Shown: positions 18,792 to 32,000 of the stretch, in pieces
Position numbering within the stretch: position 1 is the first letter of the stretch
Layout of the letters: the number at the start of each line of letters is the position of its first letter
Source of the DNA: Cymodocea nodosa
Lineage: Eukaryota > Streptophyta > Magnoliopsida > Alismatales > Cymodoceaceae
Assembly (NCBI GenBank): GCA_036874045.1
Contig: CM072340.1
Span: 5,161,001 to 5,225,000 of the forward strand
Length of the DNA stretch: 64,000 nt
Direction of reading: 5' to 3'
The notes under the pieces: generated by a model
What the model was told of the DNA's origin: nothing
Databases searched by the model: none
Seen by the model: the letters and a program-made list of their open reading frames with translations, nothing else
Translations under genes and position numbers: made by a program

Positions 18792-20252
18792 CAATAACCT
18801 TACAGATGTTTTTAAAGGCTAATCAAAAACCTCACACAAAGCACCAACTTTGTGTACTCAAGACCCCAATCTTGAGCAAGTGAAGTGTCACGCTTCACTC
18901 TCTTCACCAAGGCCCCGACATTGTGAAGGTATACTTACAACATCCTTGTGAGTTAGGGTTTTTAAAGCTAATCGAGAAAACAGTTTAAGACCAGGAATCA
19001 CAGACTCAAAATGAAAAAGACACACAAGACTAGATCAACTCCAATGAAGAGTTGATAAAGAAGCTCTAAGGAGAATTCTTGATTGATTTGTAGCTTTTGA
19101 TCTTCTAGACTTTGTTACAGATGAATCTTTAGAATGTTTACAGAATTGTTGACTAGACAATTTCTCCTTTCGAGTGTTGAAAAAATTCTGTGTGTGTGTG
19201 TTTCAGTTTTTCTACAAATCCTTTTTATTTTTCCTTCGAGATTTGCATAAGTGGAAAGAATTCTGAAATGGTCAGATACTTTATGTAGTAATTCATTTCT
19301 AGCAACCTTCAATCCTAATAAAGTTGAGATCTGCAATCAAAAGATATCTTGCCACAACAGTTAGTCAATTAATAATAGTTGCAGTTTCTGTAAAAATAAA
19401 ATCTTCGTAGGCTTTTAGGAAATCGGAGACTTAGAAAGATAACTTGCTGAAACTTAAAATCATTTCAGATAGATAGAACTAACATTCCAAAAGACCACTT
19501 AAGTCATGTATTAAAATTGAAACACATGTTCTTCTAAAACAATATTATAAAATACTAAAAATAAACTATTCGATAGAGAATGCATGTTTCGAATACTTAT
19601 AAAAGATAACTCTCCAATCCTTAAGTCATTTCGGATAGTTACACAGGTAACCTTCCGAAAAGTCACTTAAGTCAGAAATAATAGAAAACTCAACCATCCG
19701 AAGCTTAAAACTATTTTTGGATACTTATAGAAGGTATCTCTCCGATTCTTAAGAGTTTTTGGATAGTTACATCGTAACCTTCTGAAAAGTCACTTAAGTC
19801 AAGCGATGAGAGACTGACACGTGTCCTTTAGAAGAAAGTAACCAAAAATACATTAAAATAGAGAAACAGCTAACTATCCGGAATGAAAAACCTTAACTAT
19901 CCGAAACTGAAGGGATTTCGGACATTTACCATAAAAGTTATATCTGGACATAAAAAGACTTAACTCATCGAAGATAAATACTTTTCAGATAGTTACTAAT
20001 ATAACTGTCTGAAAAGCGAGGAGAGAAGCTTAACCATCCGATTTGTCCTATTTTGTACGGTGACTTATAAATTAACTCTCCGATCAATATACTGTAGACA
20101 AAATAACCTATCGAAATCTAATTTAAAAGACTTTGAGTACAAAGCAGTTAGCCAAGATTCATTTGAATAAAAAGACATCTAAAATATGGCAAAAATAATT
20201 AAACCACATGTTTTTCATCATCAAAATTAACTGATAAATAATTGAACTATCA
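18792..20252 (-). repeat. S1 3' LTR, inner part
   Basis: Continues the LTR begun at 8067 (274 + 1461 = 1735 bp) and ends ATTGAACTATCA at the polypurine tract. It is rich in TTCGGATAGTTA / TAACCTTCCGAA inverted repeats (for example about 19640-19660). CACGTG-like 'acacgtgtcc' occurs at about 19817. The frame at 19115-19336 has no support. Confidence 0.88.
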
Positions 20253-20270
20253 ATCTCTTCCTTTTTGATG
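20253..20270 (-). other. S1 polypurine tract
   Basis: The minus strand reads CATCAAAAAGGAAGAGAT before the LTR start TGATAGTTC. S2 and S3 have AAAAAGGGGGAGAT at this place. A further purine-rich tract lies at about 20299-20308. Confidence 0.8.
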
Positions 20271-20423
20271 ATGACAAAAATGTAAACAGATATATTCTCC
20301 CTCTTTGTCAGAATTAAAAAGTGGAGACAATTTATTGAAGGATACTCGGAGATAAATAAAATGTAATTTCATTGATGAAGAGTAAGAAACAATATGGATA
20401 CAGAATAAAACAAACAAAGAAAA

Positions 20424-22769
20424 TTACATCATAGGAAAATAAACAGTCTAAGGTGCAGTTGACTTTTTCTGTAACAAATCTTGAATTAAATTATCCCTCT
20501 CCCTTATGAGTTGTTCTAAATGAGCTACTTGATCCAAAAGTATCTGATTATGTTGAAGTAGAAGCTCATTCTATTTTAGGAGGGTATTAGAATTGTCAAC
20601 TGTTGTAAATGGAGCTGTTGGAGCTGGAGTAGGTGCTACAGGAGGTGGAGTTTCTACAAAAGGAGGTGCGGTAGGAGGTGAAGCTGCTGCAGAATGAGAT
20701 GCTGAATTCTAAGTTGCAGATGGTTGAAAAGGAGGGGGCAACTCAACCTGATCAGAGGAGGACATTCTCTGAAGATCGTTAAGCTGTAGTACTCTTCTTT
20801 TAATGGATTTCAAAGGTTTGCACGATAAATCAATATATCTGGCCATCAAATGAAAAATGAAATCACCATAAAATAGAAAACTTTGTAGATGAGTAATCTA
20901 AGCAATAATTACTTTTGCCTAGTTAACCTTTATACCAGCCATCATGGCATAAGTGGCTTGGTAGACTTTCCTCTCCAATTCATCTACATGACCTATTTTC
21001 TAAAATACAGAGGAAGACAGAATTATGGCAATCATCCGAGCCAAACCATGAAGATCTACAGTATTAACTAACTTAAAATGTTTATCAGGAGTTTTACCAA
21101 TCAATTTATTCATTTCTGATTCCTACCACCCTAGTTCTGATGGAGAAAGAGCAATATTTATACTAGTAGATGGTATTCCAAAAAGAGTCTCCAAAAATTC
21201 TCCATCAATCCTTATTGTTTGATATTGCAGGTGCAAAAGTAAAAAATGTGGAAAAATCTCAAGATTTGAGTAGAAAAGGGGAATTAGGTCTTCAAAAACG
21301 GATAACCCTAATGGAGAAGAAATAAGACCTAAAAGCCCTTGATGAGTGAGCAGACTGTGAATTGAATCTATTCCTTGAAAATTTATAGGTCTACTGTAGA
21401 TGATCTTCATTCCTTGATATTTATTGAAAAAGAGATCTCTAGCTGCAGAAGATCTGAAATAATATACATCTGTAGGGATATCTGAAGAATAATAGACTAG
21501 AACCTCTAAATCTTCATCTGCTAGAGGGGTTTCAGAAGGTGGAGGAGATTGAGGAACAGAAATAGAACTCAAATCTGCATACAATCCTTATATCACCATA
21601 TGAGTTTGAGGAGAAGGAATTGGATGAGATTCTACATCAGATGAAGGAGGAGGAGGTGTGAAGTCTTCTCTATTTACAAACAGAGGTTTGGCAAAACTCA
21701 GATGAGAGGAGAGACTTTTCTTTCTTCTCTTAGAGTATGTGAATTGAATAGTTGGAAGGGGAGATGTGGAAACTATAGGCAAAACTAGAGTAGATGAAGA
21801 AATCAAGTGAAAAGGACCAAGAGCAAGTTAGTGTAAAGTTCCAATGCAAAACTCAAGAATTTGAGGATATGATCTACTAGGCACATGCCTGAAATCAATT
21901 CCTTTCTAGGGAAAAAAGAATTTAGGTTCAGCCACTGATTTCTTTTTATCTTCCATATCAGAAAAATCATGATAACAAGTATGATCTATAGGCTCTTGAA
22001 TTTTAATTCCTGGTTGCTCACTGAGTTTATGCAGTAAAGCTTGATTTCTCCTCCTTACTAGTGTATCTTGTAAATGTAGGGCCATATGCAATGCTCATTT
22101 CTCAGATGCCTTAGTATCTTCAGAAGTACTCAAAAATTGTCTAACATAATCCTCATAAATAGATTTAAATTGAGGTTCTAAGGAGTTAACTTTGGTAGTA
22201 AATATGTCTTCATCATCCAAGGAAGAATCCTTAAAAACCCTAGGAGCAACAGAATCTGTTTTACTACACTGTGAAGAATGGGTAGAGGAGGTCTTCTATT
22301 TCTTATGACCAGTAGAGGGTTTGGTGAATTTTCTCGAGGAAGGCTTCTTGGTTTTCAACTGTTTCCCACTTTTAACAAAGGTGGTAATAGGACGAAATTT
22401 ACGAAGAACAGACAATTGTTTCTCCAAACATAGTAAACGAGTGACAATATCTGAGGTTTCATAAGCTGACTCAGTATCAATGACCTCTTCTCTAGTAGAA
22501 ATAATGAGTTGAGCTTTTGCAGGAGAAAGATCTTCCATACCTATTTAGAGATCTTGTTCCATTCGTTGAATTTGTTGTTCTTGCTCTTGCTGAGAGAGGG
22601 TAGAAAAATGTCTAGACGAAGCCATGAAGGAGAAGGCACGAAAAAGAGATGAGGCAAACGAAGGATTTGAGAATCGGAAGGTTGAGGCAGAGTGAGAAGA
22701 TAACCCTCTGAAAACATATAAATATCGGAAAGTTCTAGAGATTGGTGAGTTAGAGGTCGAACTTATCAA
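20424..22769 (-). pseudogene. S1 accessory ('env-like') ORF with plant-transposon-protein domain
   Basis: One frame of 781 codons from 22769 to TAA at 20426-20424 with no frameshift but about a dozen nonsense codons (TAA at 22547-22545, TAG at 22298-22296, TAG at 21908-21906, TAA at 21590-21588, TAG at 21125-21123, TAG at 20450-20448 and others). Parts: a basic, Ser-rich N-terminus; a conserved domain around 21490-20800 (VYYFRSSAARDLFFNKY, GLLGLISSPLG, LIPLFYSNLE, then FLFYGDFIFHLMARYIDLS); a Pro/Thr/Ala-rich linker; and a C-terminal coiled coil (LLQHNQILLDQVAHLEQLI). The domain is shared with 59873-61915 and 34742-36600 and resembles the family named 'putative plant transposon protein'. I see no signal peptide or membrane span, so envelope function is not supported. 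Its role is unknown. Confidence 0.7.
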
Positions 22770-24151
22770 AAAGAAGGAGAATTTCGGATAGTTATAGAAT
22801 AACTGTTTGAAAAGGAAATAAGGTCACAAGACAGGAACTTGCCAAAACTAAGAATTTTTCAGATAGTTACAACTTAACTGTCTAAAAAGCCCTTAAGACA
22901 AAAAGCTAACTCTCCGACGACTTCCAGCACCTAACTAGGTAAAGAAAATAACTCCCCCTAAAAAATATGCTGACTAAGAAAGAAATAGATCTTAAAATTG
23001 AGAAAATTAGACATATCAAAAAGAATAAACTCCCCCTGAATTTTTGAATAAAAGAAATAAGCAAAAAAAAAGTTTTTTTTTTATGGTTTTTGTATTATTA
23101 TTATTACTTTTTTTATTTTTGTTTTATGATTATATATATAGATATATATATATATTCTTATCATTCATTTTTTTTAAATTAAAATTTTTATTTTTATTAT
23201 TGTTTTTTTTTTGTGTGAGAATTAATGAAATATTGAAGGCTCCACATTAAGATAAATAACACATTTCACTTAATATAAGAACTTGATCCTATGGTTCACC
23301 TTATTAACCTTAAAAAATTAGTTTTCATAAACTTCAATGCTATAACTTAATGTTTTTAAAATAGAAAAATTTAGAATTATTTAATATGTTCTCTTCGGCC
23401 AGTTTGAAATTTCCATGAAGCAACCCCAAGGTATATTTTCCCTTAACAATGTTTGTTATGTAATTAACTAAGAAGAAAAGAAGATCTTTGATAATTATGA
23501 AACTATCAACACTGCATAGCCATAATCGGAGGTTTTTTTTTTTTTTGTATTTGACAAGATTGGTGTTGGTTGCTCTTTGCAACAAACATTCCTTTTTTTT
23601 TCTTTTTTTTTAAACAATGACAATCACTTTGATAGTACTGAAAAAAAAAGAGAAAGTGTAGAAAGTTAAAAACATGTGGACAAAGTGAGGTTAAATATCT
23701 TGAGTCTTATTGCTTCTAACTACTTTTCCTTGTTTTTCACCCTCACATATTAAATACCTCTAAATTTTCTAATCATGAAACATTTAGTCTAGTAAATAGG
23801 AATACAATCACTAAATTAATTAAGGTAACTTGGCTATTTTTCGGATTTAGATCCCCATTGTAAGTGTCATAAGAACATTATTCTATTTGTGGAGCAGAAA
23901 CCTTCAGTAATTTTGAGTTATTCTGAGTTGATTTTAATATAGATGTATGAAATCATTATAACTTATAAACTCAGTAGAAAATCCCATAAAGAGTGTTGGT
24001 TGTGTTGTTTTTGTTTTAATGTTTGAAAAATAACTCAAAATAAGGATTAAACAGAAATAGATTATCAAAATAACTCAATATAATCAAAATAGATAATAGA
24101 AAATGAGACGGTGAAGTAAAAAAAATAGAAGATAAAAGATAGTGGGTAAAG
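22770..24151 (-). other. S1 spacer between RNase H and the accessory ORF
   Basis: About 1.4 kb of AT-rich, low-complexity DNA: T-runs and a TATATA tract at 23060-23220, A/T runs at 23530-23660, and two purine tracts on the minus strand (about 22952-22958 and 23030-23037, complement of 'ctccccct'). A pair of inverted GGATAGTTA-type arms sits at 22785-22890. No gene is visible; the plus-strand frame 23044-23250 is Phe/Leu low complexity. Confidence 0.7.
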
Positions 24152-25627
24152 CTAAAAATCATTTAGGCAACATATTCTTAAATCTCTTCTCAATTTGATA
24201 AACTATTTTTCTTCAAGAGGCTTTGTGAAAATATCTGCCAACTGCTCATGAGTAGAAACAAAATTCAGCTCAATGTTATCTTTTATAACATTATCTCTCA
24301 AAAAGTGGTGTCTTATCTCAATATGTTTTGCCCGAGAGTGCAACACAAGGCTCTTTGACAAACTTATTGCACTATTACTGTCATAATTAATAGGAGTTTT
24401 TCCATATGTAATTCCATAATCTTTCATAGTTTGTTTCATCCAAAGAATTTATGCACAACATAGGGCAGCAGCAACATATTCAGCTTCAGTAGTTGATAAG
24501 GCAACACAATTCTGCTTCTTACTGAACCAAGAAATTAATGAACTGCTAAACAGTTGGCAAGTTTCACTAGTACTTTTTCTATCAGATTTGCATCCACCAT
24601 AATCAGCATCATTGTATCCAATTAGATCCAAACTGCTATCTTTGAAATACATTAAACCAAAATTTGAAGTTCCTTGTAAGTATTTCATTTTCCTTTTAAC
24701 TGTAGATAGGTGAGATTCTTTTGGTTGAGCTTGAAAATGAGCACAGGCACAAACACTGAACATGATATCAGGTCTAGAAGTAGTTAAATAAAGAAGAGAA
24801 CCTATCATTCCTCTATATTTAGTAATATCAACAGCTGGTCCAAATTCATCTTTATCCAATTTAATTGATAAACTCATAGGAGTGTCTAAGGACTTGTAGT
24901 TACTCATTCCAAATTTTTCTAAAAGTTGCTTTGTATATTTTTCTTGATATACAAAAATTCCTTTTTCAACTTGTTTAATCTGCAATCCTAGAAAGAATGT
25001 CAACTCACCCATTAGACTCATCTCAAACTAATTCTTCATTTGATCTACAAACTTATTACTTAAATTCTCATTAGTTGCTCCAAAAATGATATCATCTACA
25101 TAAATCTGAACAACTAACAAACCTAGATGATTTATCTTAAAGAATAAGGTATTATCAACCTTACCAATAGAGAAACCATTATCTAACAGAAAGGATTTTA
25201 GCCTATCATACCAAGCTCTCGGAGCTTGTTTCAAACCATATAAGGCCTTCTTCAATTTGAAAACATGCTCAGGAAAATTTGCATCAACAAAACCAAGGGG
25301 TTGCCTAACAAATACTTCTTCTTTAATGAAACCATTTAAAAATGCACTTTTAACATCCATTTGATATAGTTTAAAATTCATATGAGTAGCAAAAGCTAGA
25401 AAAATTCTAATAGATTCTAATCTACCTACAGGAGAAAAAGTTTCTTCAAAATCTATTCCCTCCTATTGGTTATACACTTGGGCTACTAGTCTAGCCTTAT
25501 TTCTAATTACATGCCCTGATTCATCAGATTTATTCTTAAATATCCATTTAGTACCAATAATTGAATGATCTAGAGGTTTAGGAACTAAGTCCCAAACTTC
25601 ATTTCTTCTAAATTGATTAAGTTCTTC
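24152..25627 (-). pseudogene. S1 reverse transcriptase and RNase H
   Basis: Same frame as integrase, ending at TAG 24154-24152. RT motifs: [35 protein letters not shown], catalytic [13 protein letters not shown], and MSLMGELTFFLGLQI. RNase H motifs: SLLYLTTSRPDIMFSVCACA, YNDADYGGCKSDRKST, ALSTTEAEYVAA and HLF-type ending 'LADIFTKPLEEK'. In-frame stops fall at conserved Gln sites: TAG in 'AM-stop-EELNQF' (25630-25628), TAG in 'NQ-stop-EGIDFEE' (about 25463), TAA in 'CCA-stop-ILW' (about 24447). Further stops occur at about 25025 and 24203. The enzyme would make cDNA for copia-type integration. Confidence 0.9.
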
Positions 25628-27193
25628 CTACATGGCACTAATCCAAAATTTATCATTTAATGCCTCATCAACGTTTTTAGGTTCTATTACAGATAGAAAA
25701 GCATAGCACCTAGATACATTAATCCTAGATCTTGTTTGCACACCTTTAGAAATATCACCAATAATAAACTCCTTAGGGTGTTGAGGCAAGAATTTATGAG
25801 TCAAAGGGTTATCATTTCTTTCTTGACCCATGGTACTAGATTCTCCAATATTTAATTCATCACATTCATAATCCGAAGTATCAATAATTTCTTTTGAAAA
25901 ATTACTTGGCTCTTCATCAAAATTTACATGCATTGATTCTTCAATAGCTAAGGAAATTTTGTTATAAATTCTATATGCTTTACTTCTTGAAGAATATCCC
26001 AAAAATATACCTTCATCAGATTTTGCTTCAAATTTATCTTTATTCTCCTTTGTATTCAGAATAAGACATTTAGATCCAAAAGCTTTAAAATAATGTACTT
26101 TAGGAATTCTTCCCATCCATAGTTCAAAAGGAGTCTTATTCATTTCTCTTCTTAGGGTTACTCTATTTAAAATATAACTTGCAGTACTAACTACCTCAGC
26201 CCAAAAATAATAAGCAACCTTGTTTTCATTCAGCATAGTTCTAGCCATTTCTTGAAGAGATCTATTCTTTCTCTCTACAACTCCATTTTGAGAAGGGGCT
26301 CTAGGAAAGGCAAATCTATGTTCTATTCCTAGATCTTGGCAAAGTTTTTCCATATTTTCATTTTCAAATTCCCCTCCATGATCACTCTTAATTTTTTGAA
26401 CTTTGAATTGCTTTTCATTTTGAATCTTATTTAGAAAAATTTTAAACTCCTCAAATACTTCACTCTTATGTCTTAGAAATATTACCCAAGTATATCTTGA
26501 AAAATCATCAACTAGAACAAATACATATTTCTTTCCACCTAAGCTTTCTATTCTAGTAGGGCCAAATAAATCCATGTGAATTAATTCCAAAATTCTTCTA
26601 GATATAATTTGCTTTCCTGATTTAAAAGAACTCTTCTTCTGTTTTCCCAATTCACATGCATCACAGATTTTATCCTTTTTAAATTTCAAATTGGGTAAAC
26701 CATCTACTAGGTTCTTCTTAGCTAACTTATCTAGCTGCTTCATATGAATATGACCTAGTCTACGATGCCATAACCATGCATTGTCCAAATTATTAGCAAT
26801 TAAACAGGAATTAGCAGAAGAAATATCATTAGGTAAATTTAGAAAACAGACATCATTTCTTTTATGAGTAGTAAATTTGATTTCATTAGAATTTTCATCA
26901 ATAACAAGGCACTTCTTACTTTTAAACAAAACCATATAACCTTTATCTTCTAACTGAGTAATACTAATGAAGTTATGCTCTAAATTTTCAACTAGTAAGA
27001 CATTATCTATAACCATTTTATCATTTACACAGACAGATCCGATACCAATAATCTTACCTTTTTGATCATTGCCAAATCTAACATTTCCTCCATCAATCTT
27101 CTTCAAGTCTTTTAGGACAAATTTATCTCCAGTCATATGCTTTGAAGCACCACTGTCCATCACCCATCGGGATCTTTTAATTTTGACTTGCAA
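25628..27193 (-). pseudogene. S1 protease active site, GAG-pre-integrase and integrase
   Basis: The 521-codon open frame starts just before the copia protease motif VMDSGASKHMTGD. It continues with the pre-integrase zinc region WLWHRRLGHIHMKQLDKLA...CDACELGK. The integrase core has LIHMDLFGPTRIESLGGKKY, VDDFSRYTWVIFL, IKSDHGGEFENENMEKL and APSQNGVVERKNRSLQEM, so D, D and E are all present, followed by FGSKCLILN and GIFLGYSSRSKAYRIYN. A frameshift at about 27185 separates it from the WVPK lead-in. This is the best preserved coding block of S1; only the joins to gag and RT are broken. Confidence 0.92.
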
Positions 27194-29032
27194 GAATAGT
27201 CATAATCACATCCTTTGGTACCCATATTTTCTTGGGTCCATTTTTGTCAATGGAAAAGATTTGAAATCTATTCTGTTTTGATATCCATGCATTATTTTGA
27301 TTAATAGAATTTCTTTTTAATACATAGATAACTTTTTCTCTATTAATTGTTTTCAAATAGCCATTTCCATAATCCATTTTATAGCTGTTTGAAAAGTTAA
27401 CAGAAGCATATGTTTTAGGTGGTTCATAGTTAAAACCTATATCAGTTCTATCACCAAAGACATTATAACTATTAATAATATTGGTCAGTTTCTTATCTCC
27501 TTTGGTAAAAGTTCCTAGTTTAAATTTCAGTCTACCAATTTCTTATTCTAATTTTTCTATATCAGAATTAGAACTCGATTTTTCTACACATTGATTTTTA
27601 AATTTTTCATTCAATTTTTCAGTTTCATCTTGTAGCCTTTTGTTTTCTAAGAATTTATCCTTTAGTTCTTTAATAAGTTCTGAATTATATTTTTCAAGTT
27701 CAGAAATTTTATCATGCATATTAGAACTATCAGCAACAAATTTATTTTTCTTTAATGTAGAATTTTCAGTTTTTAATGCAGTAATTTCCTTTTCTAACTT
27801 AGTAGTAGTTTTATTACTATTCGATAATTTTCTTTTTAACATAGAATTTTCCAAACTAACATTTTTCAATTCTTCCAATAATTCATTATAATCATCTTGA
27901 TTTATATCAGATACTTCAGAATCATTATCAGAAATCATTTCCTCAACTATATTAGAATCAGAATGTACCTCATTAGTGTTAGCCATAAAACAGACATTGA
28001 CTAGCTCTTTAGACTCAGACTTAGTCTATGTACCATCAGTATTGGTACCTTTAGATACTTCAGATTCTATAGAATCATCCCAAGTAACTTGGAATGCTTT
28101 CTTCTTTCCTTGATTAAATCTTCTCTAATGAAACTTCTGTTTTCCATGAGATTTCTTCTTGTCAAAGTTGTTTCTTTCATCCTTCTTTTGATATGTGCAT
28201 TGGCTCTAAAAATGCCCATATCTATTGTAGTTGAATCATTTTGTAGCAGATTGCTTTCCTTTATCATGACTTTTTCCTTTCTTCCAGAATTTTCTGTATT
28301 TTCTGATAATGCAGGCCAATTCTTTTGGAAACTCATTAACAAACTCCTCAGATGGTTGTTGAGCCTTCAGTGCAAGCTCCTTTTTCTTTTCAACCTTCCT
28401 TGAGGTTTCTCCTTCCTCTTCTTCCAGTCTTTTAGTTGAGTCTCATAGGCTAACAAATTGCTAGTAAAATTTTCCAAAGTGAAAGTCCTCATATCCTTTG
28501 AATCTTGTAGGGAGGTAGCCTTAGCTTTCCAATCTTTGTTCAGGCTTCTCAAGACTTTGATAACTTGTTCTTTCATGGGAAATTCTTTCCCGAGATTCTT
28601 CAATCCATTTATGATCTCAATGAAATGAGATATGAGATCAGTGATACTCTCATTCTCTTTCATTTTGAACATCTCATACTTTCTTAGTAGGATACTTATT
28701 TTTGTATCCTTCACTTCATTTGTTCCCTCATATGTAATTTCTAATGCATGCCAAACTTCATGTGCAGTAGAACAAGCAGAAATCTTATTGTATATATCAG
28801 CAATGATTGCACAAGTTAGTGCATTCATTCCTCTTGCATCTATTTGAATTTTCTTCTCATCTTCATCATTCCACATGTCTTCAAGAACATCTAGAAGTTG
28901 TATGCCACGAGCCACTGTTCTCCATACCTTCACATCCATAGATTTTAAAAAATTAGTCATTTTATTTTTCCAAAAGCCATAGTTATTTCCATCAAAGAGT
29001 GGAGGTTAGTGTACATGCCGACCCTCTGTCAT
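27194..29032 (-). pseudogene. S1 gag, Sirevirus type with coiled-coil tail
   Basis: ATG at 29032-29030 (MTEGRHVH), then TAA at 29008-29006 just before PPLFDGNNYGFWKNKM. The Gag domain runs 28960-28367 (WRTVARGIQLL, ACSTAHEVWHALEITYEGTN, VKDTKISILLRKYEMFKMKE, TFTLENFTSNLLAYE), matching the UBN2/Retrotran_gag families of copia Gags. The zinc knuckle near 28195-28250 ('tgctacaaa...cattt') is disrupted by small indels. The segment 27986-27543 is a long Glu/Lys/Asn-rich coiled coil (KLEKEITALKTENSTLKKNK) typical of Sirevirus Gag tails. The linker GPKKIWVPKDV leads to protease. Confidence 0.85.
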
Positions 29033-29067
29033 TGATCTCAGATTGATTAAATCTATTACAGAGATAA

Positions 29068-29082
29068 CTCGCTCTGATACCA
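29068..29082 (-). other. S1 primer-binding site (initiator tRNA-Met type)
   Basis: The minus strand reads TGGTATCAGAGCGAG two bases from the LTR end. The first 12 bases are the standard site complementary to plant initiator tRNA-Met used by copia elements. Confidence 0.92.
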
Positions 29083-29084
29083 CT

Positions 29085-32000
29085 TGAAAGGATCGAATGG
29101 TACACTAGAGGGGGGGTGAATAGTGTCCTAATAAAATTTATTTTGCTTTTAAAATTTCGGAAGCTATTGACACTAATGAACTCTAATTAATTGATTTAGG
29201 AATTAAAACTTGCAATGCAGAAAGTAAAGAACACAAAGAGATTTATAGTGGTTCCCCAAATGTAGGATCGTATGGCTACACAAGAGGGGGTGAATTGTAT
29301 TTTTCAATATTTTTGAATATAATTGAAACTTTAAAACTCAAAAACAAGTCAAGACACTATTTTCATAAAATCATTTTTATTCAAGGTTTCAATTACAATA
29401 TACAATTCAATTCTCCTCAGAAATTGTAGATGTAATTATATATCGATACCATATTTTATCTATACAATTTCATAACTACAAACAGAGAAAACTAATTTGC
29501 GGAATTTAAAACATTTCTCCCAATTTGAGATCTTTCTTCTTCTTCTTCTTTCTTCTTCAGCAATTCTTTAGTGACAAATATCTTATTTTTTTATGCTTCA
29601 CCGAATTTGCTTTCTTCTGATACTTCAAATCTTCAGTGACGAAAATCTTACATTTTTATGCTTCACTGAATTTTCTTCAACCTGAGAGTTTTTCCCCGAA
29701 GAGGTGTTTTTGATCCTTGAAAAGATTTTTCTTTTGGTGTGTAGGGATAGTTTGATCCTTGAAAAGATTTTTTGTTTTTTGTGCAAGGATGGTTTGATCA
29801 ACGAGAACTCTATGTCTTTTATACTGTATCTTCATTTCATGCATATCCTCTACGTTTAATCACTACCAGTTTTCCACTTCTCCATGTCTTTTCTTTTTCC
29901 TTCATCGAAACACATACATTCTGACCCACGTTTACATTTCGAATTTTCTTTAATCATCAGTCTTAGATCTCTGAAAAATTTCCTGCAAAATAAACTTTCT
30001 CGTCCAAAAATTTTCATCAATGTAATAAGAAGTCGTTATTTTAATGTTAACTAAACGAGTAACACAAGTAGATATTAACTTAACGTTTCTAACTTAACGA
30101 GTTCCTCATGTGCCATTTCACGTGACAAGTATTGTAGCTAACTCACCAAAACAACTTATCCTTTCTTTCGGAAGGTTAAATGCTAACTCATTGAAAATAG
30201 TTTAAGTTTCAGATAGTTATGGTTGTAAGTCTCTAAAAAACTCTTTTTACCATAAAACTAGTGAGACACGTGTCGTGACCCGAAACCATGACTTAAGTTA
30301 CCTTTCGGATAGTTACGACTGTAAGTCTTCGAAAAACTTTAACTCACCGATTTAGTAATAAACAAATGTTTTTATAATAAGAATTTTACCACGTGCAAAA
30401 ATAACAACTTAAGTTTATAACGCTAACCTAATGCATTGCCTTAGTGTTCAATATAGCAACTCAACACGTTTAGTTATGCTAACTTAACGAGTTAAACATG
30501 TGCACCTCACGTGATACAATATAACATTCGTAACTTATAATTTCACTATGTGTATAACACTAACTTAACGAGTTCGTCTCTTCTTTTACTCACTAACTTA
30601 ACGAGTTCTCACGTGACCTATTTTAACCTTTAAGCCTCTAACTTAACGAGTTCTCACGTGACCTATATACAAATAACACTCTAACTTAACGAGTTGTCTT
30701 AATGTTCACTGTTCATGATACAGAAGATATAACTTTAAAACATATCATGTTTTTCAATAAAAACACATGTTAACTTAACGTTTTGTTAAATGAGAAATTA
30801 ATGCAATGAAACGACTAGTTATTAACTTAGTATAATTTCATATCCAATACAGACAAGTATTTATGTCAATAAGCTTTTTCTGTATTAATTGATGATTTTC
30901 ATTTCTTTTCACAAGCAATAGTAATTGAGCAAATATAATTATTTTCATTCAGCACACATCATCAAAACAAAATACTCAACACCAAACTAGGTAGTCCACT
31001 CCTCAAGGCCACAACCTTGAGAATTCCACTAAGTGCTTTTAAGGCTAAGCACAAACCTTAAACAAGTTACTTTTGTAGGCTAAGCAACAACCTTACAGAT
31101 ATTTTTAAAGGCTAAACAAAAACCTCACACAAAGCACCAACTTTGTGTACTCAAGACCCCAATCTTGAGCAAGTGAAGTGTCACACTTCACTCTCTTCAC
31201 CAAGGCCCCGACCTTGTGAAGGGTATACTCACAACACCCTTGTGTGTTAGGGTTTTTAAAGCTAATCGAGAAAATAGTTTAAGACCAGGAGTCATAGACT
31301 CAAAATGAAAAAGACACACAAGACCAGATCAACTCCAATGAAGAGTTGATAAAGAAGCTCTAAGGAGAATTCTTGATTGATCTGCCGCTTTTGATCTTCT
31401 GGACTTTGTTGCAGATGAATCTTCAGAATGTTTGCAGAATTGCTGAGCAGACAATTTCTCCTTTCGAGTGTTGAAAAAATTCTATGTGTGTGTGTTTTTG
31501 GTTTTTCTGCAAATCCTTTTTATTTTTCCTTCAAGATTTGCATAGGTGGAAAGAATTTTGAAGTGGTTAGATGCCTTATGTAGTAATTCATTTCCAACAA
31601 CCTTCAATCCTAATAAAGTCGAGATCTGCAATCAAAAGATATCTTGCCACAACGGTTAGTCAATTAATAATAGTTGTAGTTTCTGTAAAAATAAAATCTT
31701 CGAAGGCTTTTAGGAAATCGGAGACTTAGAAAGATAACTTGCCGAAACTTAAAATCATTTCGGATAGATAGAACTAACATTCTGAAAGACCACTTAAGTC
31801 ATGTATTAAAATTGAAACACGTGTCCTTCTGAAACAGCATTATAAAATAGTAAAAATAAACTATCTGATAGAGAAGGCATGTTTCAGATACTTAAAAAAG
31901 ATAACTCTCTAATCCTTACGTCATTTCGGATAGTTACATAGGTAACCTTCTGAAAAGTCACTTAAGTCAGAAATAATAGAAAACTCAACCATCCAAAGCT

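Noticed and set aside
20424-22769. A variant genetic code in which TAG/TAA mean Gln
   Set aside because: The frames with many TAG codons first suggested it, but aligned positions also show Trp to TAG, Arg to TGA and Tyr to TAG. Methylation-driven decay of silenced elements explains all of these.
23044-23250. Small membrane protein (Phe/Leu-rich frame)
   Set aside because: It is the translation of T-runs and TA repeats in the S1 spacer, on the strand opposite to the element.
29068-29082. tRNA gene
   Set aside because: Only the short 3'-end complement of a tRNA is present, in the position of a primer-binding site. No cloverleaf surrounds it.
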